From: Cytobacillus pseudoceanisediminis
Lineage (GTDB): Bacteria > Bacillota > Bacilli > Bacillales > Cytobacillaceae
Length of the DNA: 64,000 nucleotides
Direction of reading: 5' to 3'
NCBI RefSeq assembly: GCF_023516215.1
Contig: NZ_CP097349.1
Location: 2,108,001 to 2,172,000 of the forward strand
A program made the position numbers and the translations under genes. Positions 26,104 through 36,524 of this stretch are shown here, piece by piece (position 1 is the stretch's first letter; each line of letters begins with the position of its first letter). Below the pieces are notes generated by a model. That model made no database searches. It was given only the letters and a program-made list of their open reading frames with translations, and was not told where the DNA came from.

Positions 26104-26138
26104 AAAAAAAACAGCAGCCCCCAAATGGAGAGCTGCCA
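26104..26138 (-). terminator. rho-independent terminator
   Basis: Minus strand GCAGC...GCTGC hairpin with inner CTCC/GGGG pairs followed by TGTTTTTTTT. It ends the PH-domain gene transcript. Confidence 0.7.
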
Positions 26139-26145
26139 GGATTTC

Positions 26146-26762
26146 TTAGTTATTTATGTATTTTTCAAACACATATCCGAAGTCTTTCACATTATATTTC
26201 TTGCGGCTGTTCATCAGCCAGTTGAAGGCTGTTTCATTTAGTACACGGAAATTGTCCACCACATTGGCGTCCTGATTGGACACTGAACGTCCAAGAGTGC
26301 TTGATGCCAAATTCAGGCTTTTTTCAGCATACTCCATGGACACTTCATTTTCGCGGCAGATTTCGGAAATGCGGATCAGTGCTTTATATAAATCTTTCAA
26401 TTCTTCGATATGCTTTTTATGTACGTCAATAGAGAATGCCTGAGATCCAATCACGAATTTGATTTCCACATCCAAATCGACTGTACCAGCTGTTTCAGCA
26501 TCACATTTGAAATGCTGTATTCGCGGTAGCTGTAGCGCTTTAGAGTTCGTTTTTTGCTGACAGCACTTGTACCATCCAGATGAATTAGCGCCTTATTCGT
26601 AAAGCAGTATTCATCCGATTTGGACTTAATCAGGAAGTAAATTTTCTCATTATCTTCGTGAAGGACGTAATCGTCAGCATCAACTTTGTCATAGTCAGCC
26701 GGCTGGATGACGCTTCCCACATCGCTTAATCCCAGCACATCAGAGGCAACCTTTTTAAACAT
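26146..26762 (-). CDS. PH domain-containing protein, YvbH-like (frameshifted)
   Basis: A 205-residue soluble protein: a bacterial pleckstrin-homology-like domain (about residues 1-125, YDKVDADDYVLHEDNEKIYF, YCFTNKALIHLDGTS, KRYSYREYSISNVML) and a helical extension. The two frames overlap around 26493-26496. One added base gives ETAGTVDLDVEIKFVIGSQ and a continuous domain. Family members are cytosolic and of unknown role. The gene is monocistronic with its own terminator. Confidence 0.75.
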
Positions 26763-26854
26763 AACCCCTCAACCTTTCTGCATTCATTTTACTACTTTGC
26801 TATTTTAACATATTTAGGAAAACGATGGCTTATTCAATTAAAAATTTACGCTGG

Positions 26855-26878
26855 AAAAGCTCCCGGCAAACCGGAAGC
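26855..26878 (-). terminator. rho-independent terminator
   Basis: Minus strand GCTTCCGG-TTTG-CCGGGAGC followed by TTTTCC, directly after the VOC gene stop codon. Confidence 0.6.
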
Positions 26879-26879
26879 T

Positions 26880-27929
26880 TCATATTCCTGGCGTATTCAT
26901 TAATACAATCGGCCATCCATCTGGATCTTCTATTGTCACTCCGCCTCTGCCCCAATATGGATTTTCCGGTTCTGTTTCCATATACCCATAAGCAGCAAGC
27001 CTTTCGGCAATGTTATCACGCTCCAGGCGGTCTCCCACATAAAAAACTAATAGATGCTCCTTTGTCGGCTGCGGAAGCTCCATTTTTTCCTTAGATTGAG
27101 TAAATTCAAGATGGTATTGGCTATCAGGCAGACCAATCATAATACCATCATAGCCTTCATGATTCCAAAACTCGCCAACTCTCTTCAGACCCAGTCCTTT
27201 TTCATAAAAGGAAATGAGTTTATCAAGCTGGTTTGTCGGACGTGCAATGCGAAATTGCACAGCCGGGATGCTCCCTTCCCATTCCTTCCTCACAATCACT
27301 TCATAAGGATATTCCTGATGCTGAAACATAACATCCCTTGGTCCTGATGCAAATACTTTAATTGGTGAAATAACGGAAGCCCTTTCTGTTGGATACCAGT
27401 TCCGCCCTTCCTTTACAAGCACAAAAACCCCTTTCCTGTCTCCGTAAAAAGCAAACGTCTCACTGGAATCCATCTGTTCATTGTACAGATACTGATCTAA
27501 TTCCTGCTCCATTGCAGCTACATCATTGACTGGCAAGCCAACTTCCCCAACATCATGCCAGCGGAGACCATCCTTTTTCACACCATCCAAAGGCCGCTCG
27601 AGCATCTCCATAATATTTCCGTCCGGATCGATAAAATATGCCTGCTTTCCTTTCCAAAACATACTGTACTCGCCGCTCTCATTTGGCAGCAGCACACTTT
27701 CAGCACCTAATTTCTGATACATATGTTCAAAGTATTCAGCATTAGTCCGGAAACACACATGATAAAAGGGGATTGCTGCATCTTTCTCAAAAAGAATCTT
27801 TGTTGAACCGGCCATAATCGTAAAATAACTCTGAGTCTCCGTCAACAGTTCCATCTCCAGCACATTTGTATAAAATTCTTTCATCCTGTCTAAATCATGG
27901 CACTTCAAATTCAATTGAAATATTTTCAT
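26880..27929 (-). CDS. tandem VOC (glyoxalase/dioxygenase) family protein
   Basis: A 349-residue protein with an N-terminal VOC module (about 1-115: NLKCHDLDRMKEFYTNVLEM ... AYFIDPDGNIMEMLE), a divergent middle part, and a C-terminal YycE-like VOC module (about 220-349: ARPTNQLDKLISFYEKGLGL, NHEGYDGIMIGLPD, IEDPDGWPIVLMN). The substrate is unknown. It stands alone between cotE and the PH-domain gene with its own terminator. Confidence 0.75.
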   Translation of the reverse strand: MKIFQLNLKCHDLDRMKEFYTNVLEMELLTETQSYFTIMAGSTKILFEKDAAIPFYHVCFRTNAEYFEHMYQKLGAESVLLPNESGEYSMFWKGKQAYFIDPDGNIMEMLERPLDGVKKDGLRWHDVGEVGLPVNDVAAMEQELDQYLYNEQMDSSETFAFYGDRKGVFVLVKEGRNWYPTERASVISPIKVFASGPRDVMFQHQEYPYEVIVRKEWEGSIPAVQFRIARPTNQLDKLISFYEKGLGLKRVGEFWNHEGYDGIMIGLPDSQYHLEFTQSKEKMELPQPTKEHLLVFYVGDRLERDNIAERLAAYGYMETEPENPYWGRGGVTIEDPDGWPIVLMNTPGI

Positions 27930-28053
27930 CCTCGCCTCTCCCCTTTACATCTTATACCTCCATTCTAAGGTAAGGCTCTGCAGATGCATTCAGACTAAAG
28001 GCGGAAGGTGCTGTCATTAATTCGCTTGAATTTGGCTGACATTATGAAAATAT

Positions 28054-28087
28054 AAAAAGAAAAACTAGGAAGCAAAACCTCCTAGTT
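28054..28087 (-). terminator. rho-independent terminator
   Basis: Minus strand AACTAGGA...TCCTAGTT hairpin followed by TTTCTTTTT, just after the cotE stop codon. Confidence 0.75.
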
Positions 28088-28092
28088 TGTCA

Positions 28093-28638
28093 TTACTCTT
28101 CTTCAGTTCCCACCAAGAAATCCGGATTTAAATCCTCGAATTCTTCATCCTCCACATCAAGTCCCCAAGCGTCATCATCGCACTCGCACTTGTCTGGATG
28201 AACAGCTACACAAACTTTTGTTTCGCCGATCACCTCGACCATGAACTCTCTTTCCACAGTGACGATGATTTTGTTGCCATTTGGAGAAATGACTGCTTCA
28301 CAGCAGCTCGGCTGCTGCAGAACACGGGCGATGACATCATGATCATCCAAACAGTCCGGATCACGGTACTTCAATTTAATGACATCTTTATACTCAACCC
28401 GTTCGGTAACAACTTCGGTTTTTGTATTATTGTTGAAAGAGTACCAAACGTTAATGTCATAATGGCCGCAGATTTCCACTGTTTTTCCAGCTTTTTTCGC
28501 CTCGTACGTATGGTTTATGATCCAGCAGCCAAGTATGCTTGACGGATGGTGTGACGGGCAGATCGTATGATTGGACTGTGTGAATTTACGTCCTTTCGCA
28601 ACGACCGCTTTCGTTATAATCTCTCTGTAATCTCCCAT
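28093..28638 (-). CDS. cotE: outer spore coat morphogenetic protein CotE
   Basis: A 181-residue protein, the same length as B. subtilis CotE, which directs outer coat assembly around the forespore. Characteristic parts are [35 protein letters not shown] and an acidic tail ([18 protein letters not shown]). The ATG at 28636-28638 follows GAGGAGGG; upstream in-frame starts overlap that site. A CATAGGAT sequence about 35 nt further upstream resembles a sigma-E/K -10 element. Confidence 0.95.
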   Translation of the reverse strand: MGDYREIITKAVVAKGRKFTQSNHTICPSHHPSSILGCWIINHTYEAKKAGKTVEICGHYDINVWYSFNNNTKTEVVTERVEYKDVIKLKYRDPDCLDDHDVIARVLQQPSCCEAVISPNGNKIIVTVEREFMVEVIGETKVCVAVHPDKCECDDDAWGLDVEDEEFEDLNPDFLVGTEEE

Positions 28639-28954
28639 TGCGAGCGAACCCTCCTCATTCATTTTCAATTCATCCTATGCGGGATATTAGACTAGTGTGC
28701 GATAATTTTTATGAATGTTAGGCAAAAGTATTGGCATGATTTATAGTATGCCGGGAGCGGGCGAATGTTCCGGTCTGAACAAATCCAGCAGGAGAATTCT
28801 CTATATAAATAAGGAAACTGCCTGCCTATGGTAAGGACTTAAAACTCACTAATAGGTATGTAATTGAAAAATGCACGTTTGTCCTACTGCATTTGCGGAG
28901 ACAGCTTGGCTCTTGAATCAATATAATAAACTATCGATAAGGAGGTGAACAGGA

Positions 28955-29329
28955 ATGGCAGACAAGGAGAACTCCAACTATAAAGTTTCAATCAATGGCA
29001 AAGAGATGACAGGGGAAGAAGCAAAACAATATGCAGAAGAAATGGTGGCCAAGTTTACGGAAACATTGGGCGGATTCTATACAAAAGGATTAGAAAAAAT
29101 TCAGTCTGAAGAGTTAAAAGGAAATCTTATGGAATCTCTTAAGCCGTTGAGAAACTTAGAAGGGCTCTTCACAAAAAATTCCTCCGGGATCGGGAATATG
29201 ATTCCTGCATTAAAAAATCTGCTGCCTGTTGTGGAAACATCCGAGGATTATAAACAGGTGAAACTATCTGTAAACGGTAAGAAACTTCTGGATCTGGATC
29301 TTTCAGACATGATGAAGAAAGACTCATAA
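28955..29329 (+). CDS. hypothetical protein, first of a three-gene plus-strand set
   Basis: A 124-residue helical protein (NGKEMTGEEAKQYAEEMVAK; ends LLDLDLSDMMKKDS) with AAGGAGGTGA before the ATG. No family is recognised. It runs opposite to all the surrounding host genes and is followed at 44 nt by the next gene. Its position between cotE and ricA raises a spore-related role as an untested idea. Confidence 0.6.
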   Translation: MADKENSNYKVSINGKEMTGEEAKQYAEEMVAKFTETLGGFYTKGLEKIQSEELKGNLMESLKPLRNLEGLFTKNSSGIGNMIPALKNLLPVVETSEDYKQVKLSVNGKKLLDLDLSDMMKKDS

Positions 29330-29373
29330 TCTGGAAAACAGCCACTTCAATCAATTGAAGGAGGTGAAAAAAT

Positions 29374-29670
29374 ATGCTATCAAGATGCTATGATGATTAC
29401 GAAAAAGACAATGGCGTATTGCCGAGCGGCGGAGCAGTAAATGGAGCAGACAGCGGCAATGAAGCGGAAGCTTTTACTTTCGCTGCACAAGCAAACCTTC
29501 CTCAAACAAACCTAAACGGCCAATTGCCGATTTCTGGTGGAGGATTTGCTGTTAACGCTGCACTGATCAACATTCCAATTCTTTCAGCCCAATACAATAT
29601 TGCAAATGGAGGAGACTCCACAGCCATTTCTGTGAACACTACAACTCAGCAGCAAAGCAACAAAGCGTAA
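29374..29670 (+). CDS. hypothetical low-complexity protein
   Basis: A 98-residue Ala/Asn/Gly/Gln-rich protein without signal peptide. It has an acidic N-terminus with two Tyr (CYDDYEKDNG) and a repetitive beta-like end (NIPILSAQYNIANGGDS, then SVNTTTQQQ). AAGGAGGTG precedes the ATG. The composition resembles small spore surface proteins, but that is only an impression. Confidence 0.55.
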   Translation: MLSRCYDDYEKDNGVLPSGGAVNGADSGNEAEAFTFAAQANLPQTNLNGQLPISGGGFAVNAALINIPILSAQYNIANGGDSTAISVNTTTQQQSNKA

Positions 29671-29735
29671 TTAAAGATAAAGCAATTCTTTCTATGCAGA
29701 GTCTAAAAATGTCCAAAAAGAAGGGAGGGAGTACC

Positions 29736-30086
29736 ATGCTAAGTCAAAATATGCAAAAGCTGGATCTGGATCCGGAAGTCCTCAAGCAGCTGGGTATTCC
29801 AAAGGAGTTTATTGATATGGCTGCAGAAGCCGGAATACCGTCGATTAATAACCATGCTGCCGGCGGAAAGGGCGGACGGGCCATCAATCTCACATATGTG
29901 GATAATTACTCGACATTGCTTCTTGTGTATACTTTTCTCCTCAACTTTTTGGACAAAAAATCTGATGATGCAGGGACTAAAATGCTGAATCAATCCCTGC
30001 TGTCAACGTTAAATGCAGCAATCATCGAACAGCAGGAGTACAGAAAAGAATTTTTAAAGGCAGTAGAACTATTGCGAAACCAATAA
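29736..30086 (+). CDS. hypothetical protein, third of the plus-strand set
   Basis: A 116-residue protein with an N-terminal amphipathic part (LDPEVLKQLGIPKEFIDMAA), a Gly-rich turn, and helices (YSTLLLVYTFLLNFLDKKSD). The start at 29736 has AAGGGAGGGAG upstream; an upstream in-frame ATG at 29694 has no site. The shared terminator follows at 30145. No family is recognised. Confidence 0.55.
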   Translation: MLSQNMQKLDLDPEVLKQLGIPKEFIDMAAEAGIPSINNHAAGGKGGRAINLTYVDNYSTLLLVYTFLLNFLDKKSDDAGTKMLNQSLLSTLNAAIIEQQEYRKEFLKAVELLRNQ

Positions 30087-30144
30087 AAGGCCCCCACAAC
30101 CCATGGCCAATACCAATTCCTCCCTTAAATATAGAACGTAAAAA

Positions 30145-30170
30145 CACCCTGCACCAATTGGTGCAGGGTG
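30145..30170. terminator. bidirectional terminator
   Basis: CACCCTGCACC-AATT-GGTGCAGGGTG, perfect stem, with T tracts on both sides. It serves the plus-strand trio and the convergent ricA transcript. Confidence 0.85.
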
Positions 30171-30186
30171 TTTCACTATCTGTTTA

Positions 30187-30612
30187 TTAATGTGTACAGC
30201 TGCTGTTGCTGATTTTTGATCCTGTTTCGCCGCTCAGGAGATTTCCGCCTGTAGAAGTAATGACTTCGTCTGTTACAGTGTTGGAAATCGTATTAGCCAC
30301 AATCTGCAGCAATTCATTAACATCCACCTGGGATTGCTTGAATTCCTGAACAACCGGGATTTCATCCAGCTGCTGTTCCAATTGGGCAATTTTTTCTTCC
30401 GTTTTCTTTAATGCTTCAGCTTTACCATAGTGCTGAAGATTCACAGCCTGCTTTTGCAAGCCTTTGATTGTTGTAATGGTAGCACTAACCTTATCGTTTT
30501 CATTAATCTGTGCTTCAGCACGCTTGAAGAAATCCACTTCTTCTGTCTCTGCAATCATGCGTGCCAATTCCTTAGCACGTTCTACAATCTCATCTTTTGT
30601 GTATTTAGCCAT
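30187..30612 (-). CDS. ricA: RicA/YmcA, RNase Y-associated Fe-S complex subunit
   Basis: A 141-residue helical protein (YlbF/YmcA family). In B. subtilis RicA, RicF and RicT form a complex with [4Fe-4S] clusters that steers RNase Y processing and supports sporulation, competence and biofilm formation. The core EEVDFFKRAEAQINENDKV and VNLQHYGKAEALKK match. The end NLLSGETGSKISNSSCTH carries the Cys. The ATG overlaps the miaB stop (TAATG). Confidence 0.92.
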   Translation of the reverse strand: MAKYTKDEIVERAKELARMIAETEEVDFFKRAEAQINENDKVSATITTIKGLQKQAVNLQHYGKAEALKKTEEKIAQLEQQLDEIPVVQEFKQSQVDVNELLQIVANTISNTVTDEVITSTGGNLLSGETGSKISNSSCTH

Positions 30613-32162
30613 TACTGCTTCACCTCAACCGCGTCTAGTTCTTCTACCATTTCTCCGTTTAGGGACCAAGTCTTCGCATCAGTTACTTTGACATTCACAA
30701 TTTTGCCGATCGCTGTTTTCGGTCCCTTAAAGTTTACCAGCTTGTTCTTTCTTGTGTACCCTGCAAGAATTTCAGGATTGTTCTTGCTTTCCCCTTCCAC
30801 AAGAACTTCGACAGTCTGGCCTTTATATTTTTTCATTGCTTCTGCCGATAATTCATTAACAACTGCATTCAGGCGCTGAAGACGTTCTTTCTTCACTTCC
30901 ATTGGCACATTATCCACCATTTTGGCCGCTGGTGTGCCTTCACGAGGTGAGTAAATGAATGTATAAGCAGCTTCAAAGCCTACCTCCCGATACAGGGATA
31001 TTGTTTCTTCGAATTGCTCTTCTGTCTCATTAGGATAGCCGACGATGATATCAGTTGTGAAAGTAGCCTCTGGAATAGCCGCTTTAATCTTGCGAACAAG
31101 TTCCAAGTATTGTTCCCTTGTATATTTACGGGCCATGATTTTCAGTACATCTGTTGAACCCGATTGAACTGGAAGGTGAATATGCTCTACCAGATTGCCG
31201 CCTTTGGCCAGCACTTCAATCAGATGATCATCAAAGTCGCGCGGATGACTTGTTGTAAAGCGGACTCGCGGAATGTCTATTTTGCGCATTTCATCCATTA
31301 AATCGCCAAGACCGTAATTCATATCCTCAAAGTCTTTTCCATACGCGTTTACGTTTTGCCCAAGCAGGGTAATTTCCTGGTAGCCCTGTGCCGCTAACTG
31401 GCGCACTTCCTGAATGATATCCTCAGGACGTCTGCTCCGCTCTTTTCCTCGTGTATAAGGTACGATGCAGTACGTACAGAACTTATCACAGCCATACATA
31501 ATGTTGACCCATGCTTTAATATTGCCGCGGCGCACTTTTGGAAGGTTTTCAATAACATCCCCTTCCTTAGACCATACTTCTATAACCATTTCCTTCGACA
31601 TATACGCTTCTTGAAGAATGTTAGGAAGACGGTGGATGTTGTGTGTTCCAAATATCATATCTACCTGGTTATATGTTTTAAGAATCTTGTTAACAACAGA
31701 TTCTTCCTGTGACATACATCCGCAGACACCAATTAGAAGATCGGGATTTTCCTTTTTTAAATGTTTAAGATGGCCAAGTTCGCCAAATACTTTATTCTCC
31801 GCATTTTCACGGATGGCACATGTATTAAGCAAAATGACATTTGCATCTTCCACTGATTCTGTATGCTCATAGCCAAGACCAAGGAAAATACCAGCCATAA
31901 CTTCGGTATCATGCTCATTCATCTGGCAGCCGTAAGTGCGGATATAGAATTTGCGGCCATTCCCCATTCCATGAAATTCTTCTGGAATGTTAAAGTCTTT
32001 ATGATATTTCACTTCTTCTTTACCGCGTTTTTTCGCTTCCTTTAAGGAAGGTGCAGTATAAACAGTTTCAAAGTATTTGCTGTAATCCTTGACGGATTTT
32101 TTGTCCGAAGGATTTGCTGTTTGCACTTGCTGGCTTTCTAAACGCTGTTTTTCGTTCATCAT
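30612..32162 (-). CDS. miaB: tRNA-2-methylthio-N6-dimethylallyladenosine synthase MiaB
   Basis: A 516-residue radical SAM methylthiotransferase acting on A37 of tRNAs. The N-terminal UPF0004 domain has its cluster cysteines ([28 protein letters not shown]). The radical SAM site is [19 protein letters not shown], and a C-terminal TRAM domain follows ([10 protein letters not shown]). The ATG at 32160-32162 has AAGGGG just upstream. The gene is co-transcribed with ricA. Confidence 0.95.
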   Translation of the reverse strand: MMNEKQRLESQQVQTANPSDKKSVKDYSKYFETVYTAPSLKEAKKRGKEEVKYHKDFNIPEEFHGMGNGRKFYIRTYGCQMNEHDTEVMAGIFLGLGYEHTESVEDANVILLNTCAIRENAENKVFGELGHLKHLKKENPDLLIGVCGCMSQEESVVNKILKTYNQVDMIFGTHNIHRLPNILQEAYMSKEMVIEVWSKEGDVIENLPKVRRGNIKAWVNIMYGCDKFCTYCIVPYTRGKERSRRPEDIIQEVRQLAAQGYQEITLLGQNVNAYGKDFEDMNYGLGDLMDEMRKIDIPRVRFTTSHPRDFDDHLIEVLAKGGNLVEHIHLPVQSGSTDVLKIMARKYTREQYLELVRKIKAAIPEATFTTDIIVGYPNETEEQFEETISLYREVGFEAAYTFIYSPREGTPAAKMVDNVPMEVKKERLQRLNAVVNELSAEAMKKYKGQTVEVLVEGESKNNPEILAGYTRKNKLVNFKGPKTAIGKIVNVKVTDAKTWSLNGEMVEELDAVEVKQ

Positions 32163-32586
32163 GTATCCCCTTTCTCTTTCTCCTGAGCAGCATCTATCAT
32201 TTAAACTCATTTTTCAGCTATTATTGGTGTGCATTTTATATATGTGCACATTATTATAGTATAAGGCTTTCTTATAGTTAAAACAATAGAAAACCGCACT
32301 CAGCCTCTTATCAGCAGCTATTACTTGTATGTACGTTCTGGTAAAGTTTTAACCCTTCACAACCACTAATACTAGACTAAAATTAACATTTTGTGTGTGA
32401 TAAGTGTCACATTATATTCAATCTCCCTAAGCTTCGTCTCTGGTGGAATGCTTTCCCCATTTTGCAGATTTTTATCCCGGATTACTCTAAACTTTCCCTA
32501 TTTTTCTGATTGCTACTTCAATCCTGCTTTCATATCCCCAGTTTTTACATATTATTCGCCAAATTCACAATAGCCGTATCTGCCTC
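32163..32586. other. gene-free stretch upstream of miaB
   Basis: About 420 AT-rich bases with no convincing reading frame or RNA gene. It must hold the miaB-ricA promoter, but no strong -35/-10 pair is picked out by eye. Confidence 0.5.
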
Positions 32587-32616
32587 AAAAAAGAAGCCCG
32601 GGAGCCCCGAGCTTCT
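32587..32616 (-). terminator. rho-independent terminator
   Basis: Minus strand AGAAGC...GCTTCT stem with an inner CGGG/CCCG, followed by TTTTTT, just after the korB stop codon. Confidence 0.75.
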
Positions 32617-32621
32617 TTCCA

Positions 32622-33488
32622 TTACATAAATTCAGCTGCAAGTTTATCAAAGTGAGCTTGATCTAGTTCAAGATCTGCTTGTGATAAAGGAGTTTCAGAG
32701 TAACCTGAAAGCAATTCCTGATAAGACTTCCGCTCTGTGTCCTGATAGATTAATCCAGTTACAAGGCCGCTGTGCTTCATAAGAGTCTGCATGGCCATTT
32801 CACGGCTTGAATTATCATAGCCTTCCACATCGCTAAGCTTTGTCAGATTTTCTTTAAACCAGTCATATGTGTTTACTTTATTGTATGTAACACATGGGCT
32901 GAACACATTAATTAAAGAGAAGCCATCATGCTTAATGCCAGCTTCGATTAACGCAGTCAGATCTTTAAGGTCAGTTGAGAAGCTTTGTGCCACGAAAGTC
33001 GCACCAGCAGTTAATGCCATTTCCATTGGAGAAATCGCCTGCTCAATAGAACCTTGAGGAGTGGACTTAGTTTTGAAGCCAGCCGCAGAACGCGGTGAAG
33101 TCTGTCCTTTTGTTAAACCATAGATTTGGTTATCCATGACGATATAAGTGATGTTCACATTACGGCGGATCGCATGGATCGTATGGCCCATACCGATCGC
33201 GAATCCATCTCCGTCACCACCGGATGCGATAACTGTTAAATCGCGGTTTGCCATTTTCACACCCTGGGCGATTGGAAGTGAACGCCCATGAATGCCGTGG
33301 AAACCGTAAGAATTGATATAGCCGGAAATACGTCCGGAACATCCGATGCCTGATACAACAGCTAAGTTCTCAGGCTCTAAACCAACATTTGCTGCCGCAC
33401 GCTGAATCGCAGCCTGCACGGAGAAGTCTCCACAACCTGGGCACCAGTTTGGTTTTACATTATTACGAAAATCTTTAAATGTGGCCAT
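32622..33488 (-). CDS. korB: 2-oxoacid:ferredoxin oxidoreductase beta subunit
   Basis: A 288-residue thiamine-diphosphate subunit. It has NWCPGCGDFSVQAAI at the start, the TPP/Mg site GGDGDGFAIGMGHTIHA (about residue 90) and NQIYGLTKGQTSPRS. It decarboxylates 2-oxoglutarate or a related 2-oxoacid to the acyl-CoA with reduction of ferredoxin. Its ATG directly abuts the stop of korA, so the subunits are translated together. Confidence 0.9.
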   Translation of the reverse strand: MATFKDFRNNVKPNWCPGCGDFSVQAAIQRAAANVGLEPENLAVVSGIGCSGRISGYINSYGFHGIHGRSLPIAQGVKMANRDLTVIASGGDGDGFAIGMGHTIHAIRRNVNITYIVMDNQIYGLTKGQTSPRSAAGFKTKSTPQGSIEQAISPMEMALTAGATFVAQSFSTDLKDLTALIEAGIKHDGFSLINVFSPCVTYNKVNTYDWFKENLTKLSDVEGYDNSSREMAMQTLMKHSGLVTGLIYQDTERKSYQELLSGYSETPLSQADLELDQAHFDKLAAEFM

Positions 33489-35225
33489 TTAGAACAACTC
33501 CTTGCATTTTGTGTGAATTTCATGCGGCAAGAATGGATTTCCGTCGTACTTTAATAGCTTATGTACTTTCTCAGCATGTCCGACGTTCATCTTCATGATG
33601 TTCGCTAATTGTCCTGTAGCGTTGTTTTCAACTACAGCGATTTTCTTAGCTGATTTCACAAGCGGCAATAACTCATCAGTTGGGAAAGGATGAATCAGGC
33701 GAACTTGTGCATGGTTCACTTTAATACCGTCCTGTTCCAGTCTGCTCATTGACTCCTCAATTGCACCGCGTGTTGAGTTGAAGCCGACAATCAGCAAGTC
33801 TGCTTCTTCATGAGGAGCATGCTTGTGAACAGGTGTATTGAATTTAATATTTTCAATCTTGCGGAAACGCTTATCCATTTGCGCATTCCGGTTTGCAGCT
33901 GATTCTGAAGGTTTTCCAGTTTCATCATGTTCCACACCTGTCACATGGTGAATTCCGTTCTTCATACCTGGGATTACGCGAGGTGAAACTCCATCTTCTG
34001 TAACCTCAAAGCGCTTGAAGTAGCCTTTGTTTTCAATTTCAGGAAGATCTTCTGTAACAAGCTTTCCACGGCGGATTTCCACTTTGCTGAAATCAAGCGG
34101 CTCCACTGTCTGCTTTCCAAGGGAAAGCTGCAAATCTGAGAGAACAATAACCGGGCACTGATATTCTTCCGCAAGGTTGAAAGCTTCAGCCGTATCATAG
34201 AATGCTTCCTGTACCGTACTTGGAGCAAGCACGATTTTTGGAATTTCGCCATGAGTTCCGTAAATCATTGCCATTAAGTCAGATTGCTCCTGCTTTGTCG
34301 GAAGTCCTGTAGAAGGGCCGCCACGCTGCGTATCAACGATAACAAGCGGTGTTTCAGTAATCCCTGAAAGGCCTATCGCTTCCATTTTAAGGGAAAGTCC
34401 CGGACCAGCAGATGCTGTAAGTGAGCGGACACCTGCGTAGTTTGCACCTATTGCCATAGTAACTGCGGCAATTTCATCTTCTGTCTGGATGACAGATCCG
34501 CCAAGTGCCGGAAGCTTTTTAATCAGATATTCCATGATTTCGGATGCAGGTGTTATTGGGTAAGCGGCCATGAAGCGGCATCCGCCTGCCAGCGCACCAA
34601 GAGCGATTGCATCGTTTCCGATCATGAATAAACGCTTCAGCCCGTCAGCTTTTTCAAGCTCCATTAATTCCACATCATCACTAAGCTTTTCTTTCATGAA
34701 ATCAAAGCCAGCCTGAATGGCTTCCATGTTCTTATCGACAACCTGCTGTCCTTTTCGCCCAAAAATCTCTTGAACTACTTCTTCAAATACTTTAATATCT
34801 AAATTTAGAACCGCACATGTTGCACCAACAGCAACCATGTTTTTCATCAGGGATGTTCCAAGCTCTGTAGCAATCTCTGTAAAAGGGACTGCAAACAAAG
34901 CTGCATTCGTATCTTCTGGCTGTTTAGGATCAAACTTTGCATCTGCAATCATGATCCCTTTATCGTGTAGTTCTTTGTAGTTTAAATCGATTGTTTCCTG
35001 GTCAAAAGCTACCAGAATATCTAAATCGTCCGAAATAGAACGAATTTGTGACGTGCTGACGCGAATCTTGTTGTTCGTGTGCCCGCCCTTAATACGTGAT
35101 GAAAAGTGGCGGTAACCGTACAGGTAGTAGCCTAAACGATTTAGCGCAATGGAAAAAATCTCCCCGGTACTTTCAATACCTTCCCCTTGCTGTCCTCCAA
35201 CTTTCCATGAAAGTTGATTGATCAT
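33489..35225 (-). CDS. korA: 2-oxoacid:ferredoxin oxidoreductase alpha (gamma-alpha fused) subunit
   Basis: A 578-residue protein in which the gamma domain (about 1-185, WKVGGQQGEGIESTGEIFS) is fused to the alpha pyrimidine-binding domain (about 200-570, MAAYPITPASEIMEYL, SAGPGLSLKMEAIGLS). This is the usual KorA form in Bacillaceae. Together with korB it feeds electrons to ferredoxin from 2-oxoglutarate or another 2-oxoacid. Confidence 0.9.
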   Translation of the reverse strand: MINQLSWKVGGQQGEGIESTGEIFSIALNRLGYYLYGYRHFSSRIKGGHTNNKIRVSTSQIRSISDDLDILVAFDQETIDLNYKELHDKGIMIADAKFDPKQPEDTNAALFAVPFTEIATELGTSLMKNMVAVGATCAVLNLDIKVFEEVVQEIFGRKGQQVVDKNMEAIQAGFDFMKEKLSDDVELMELEKADGLKRLFMIGNDAIALGALAGGCRFMAAYPITPASEIMEYLIKKLPALGGSVIQTEDEIAAVTMAIGANYAGVRSLTASAGPGLSLKMEAIGLSGITETPLVIVDTQRGGPSTGLPTKQEQSDLMAMIYGTHGEIPKIVLAPSTVQEAFYDTAEAFNLAEEYQCPVIVLSDLQLSLGKQTVEPLDFSKVEIRRGKLVTEDLPEIENKGYFKRFEVTEDGVSPRVIPGMKNGIHHVTGVEHDETGKPSESAANRNAQMDKRFRKIENIKFNTPVHKHAPHEEADLLIVGFNSTRGAIEESMSRLEQDGIKVNHAQVRLIHPFPTDELLPLVKSAKKIAVVENNATGQLANIMKMNVGHAEKVHKLLKYDGNPFLPHEIHTKCKELF

Positions 35226-35275
35226 GTCTTACACCCCTTTAGATACGTTAAGAAATTATGTAAAAACGTTTATTT

Positions 35276-35303
35276 AATATAAGTGTAGTACTTGTCCAGT
35301 CAA
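35276..35303 (-). promoter_or_regulatory. korAB promoter
   Basis: TTGACT (35298-35303) and TATATT (35276-35281) on the minus strand with a 16-bp spacer, 50 nt before the korA ATG. The rest of 35226-35525 is otherwise empty. Confidence 0.65.
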
Positions 35304-35525
35304 ACCGGTCATTCAACATGCCTTTAAGGCTATATTTTTGGAAGATGGATGGGTACTAAACGCTTTCAATTCTAGACCTATGCGTCTAAAAAAGCAACCC
35401 TTTCTGAATATTTATTGGCTAAAAGATGAATATTTTTTTATTTTTTGAAAAATACTAAAAAGATCATTCTATTTTGGATTCAATAGGTCTCTAACAACCC
35501 TTGATATACAGTTTTTTCACCATTT

Positions 35526-36448
35526 TCACCTTGGAAATCTGCTATAAAAATTCCGAAATAGAAAATTTTCAGCTTGTATATCAGAATAATATTTTATTAG
35601 TTCATTTATCAGGCTGTCGTATTTTCTTGCATCTTCCAAACCTGTAACTCTTCCATCGGTGCCGTCAAAATCCGAACCAAATCCAACATGATTTTCTCCT
35701 CCAAGTGAACAAACATGTTCAAGATGTCTTAGGATATCAGTAATTGTGGCTGATTGTTTTCCTGATAAAAACTCCGTCACAAATGTAATGCCCATAACAC
35801 TGTCCCGGTCAATCAGGGCTTCAATCTGTTCGTTTGATAAATTGCGGGGATTTGGGCACAGCGAATAGCAGTTCGAGTGAGAGGCAAAAGGATAATCCGC
35901 CCATTCTATCACATCCCAGAACCCGCGTTCAGAGAGATGGGATACATCGCACCATGCTTTGCTGGCATTTAATTCATAAACCACTTGTTTGCCAAACGAG
36001 GAAAGCCCTGCCCCCTTTCTTCAAGCACTCCATCAGCAGCACAGTTTGCATAATTCCAGGTCAATCCCACTGAAGACACCCCCAGCCTGAGAAGCGTCTT
36101 TAATTTCAGCAGATCGCAGCCAACTGCATCACATCCCTCCAGTGTCAGCACTGCCCCTATTTCATCATCCTGCAGCAGGTCGATGTCCCGGCAGCTTCTA
36201 ATGAGCTTTAATTGAGGGCTGGGCTTAAGCACTTTGTCGTAAAACAGATCGGCCATATATAGGGCCGCGTTGAACTTCATTTCCGGATGTACAGATTCAG
36301 GAACATATATGGCAAAGCACTGAACTTTGAAACGGGAGGCCTGCAGACCTTCCATGTTTACCTGAAGACTTCCTGAATTTTTAAAATCAACCTCTCTGTT
36401 CAAAAACATTTTATATAGGACATCACAATGTGCATCAAATATTTTCAC
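35526..36448 (-). CDS. membrane dipeptidase (renal dipeptidase family M19, frameshifted)
   Basis: A 307-residue zinc dipeptidase. The metal site begins FDAHCDVLYKMF; later motifs are LTLEGCDAVG, VGLTWNYANCAADG, VSHLSERGFWDV, ASHSNCYSLCPNPRN and GFGSDFDGTDG. The frames join at the run of five C, 36011-36015 (G on the coding strand); one added base gives VLEERGAGLSSFGKQV. The start is GTG at 36446-36448 with GGGAGG 8 nt upstream. Confidence 0.85.
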
Positions 36449-36487
36449 GCTGTCTTCCTCCCTTTTTCTGTATAGCTTCATCTTATT

Positions 36488-36524
36488 AAAAAAAGAACCT
36501 GTTTGCCTATGATGCAAACAGGTT
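36488..36524 (-). terminator. rho-independent terminator
   Basis: AACCTGTTTGC...GCAAACAGGTT, an 11-bp stem with T tracts on both sides; on the minus strand it ends the spoVS transcript with seven T. Confidence 0.8.
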
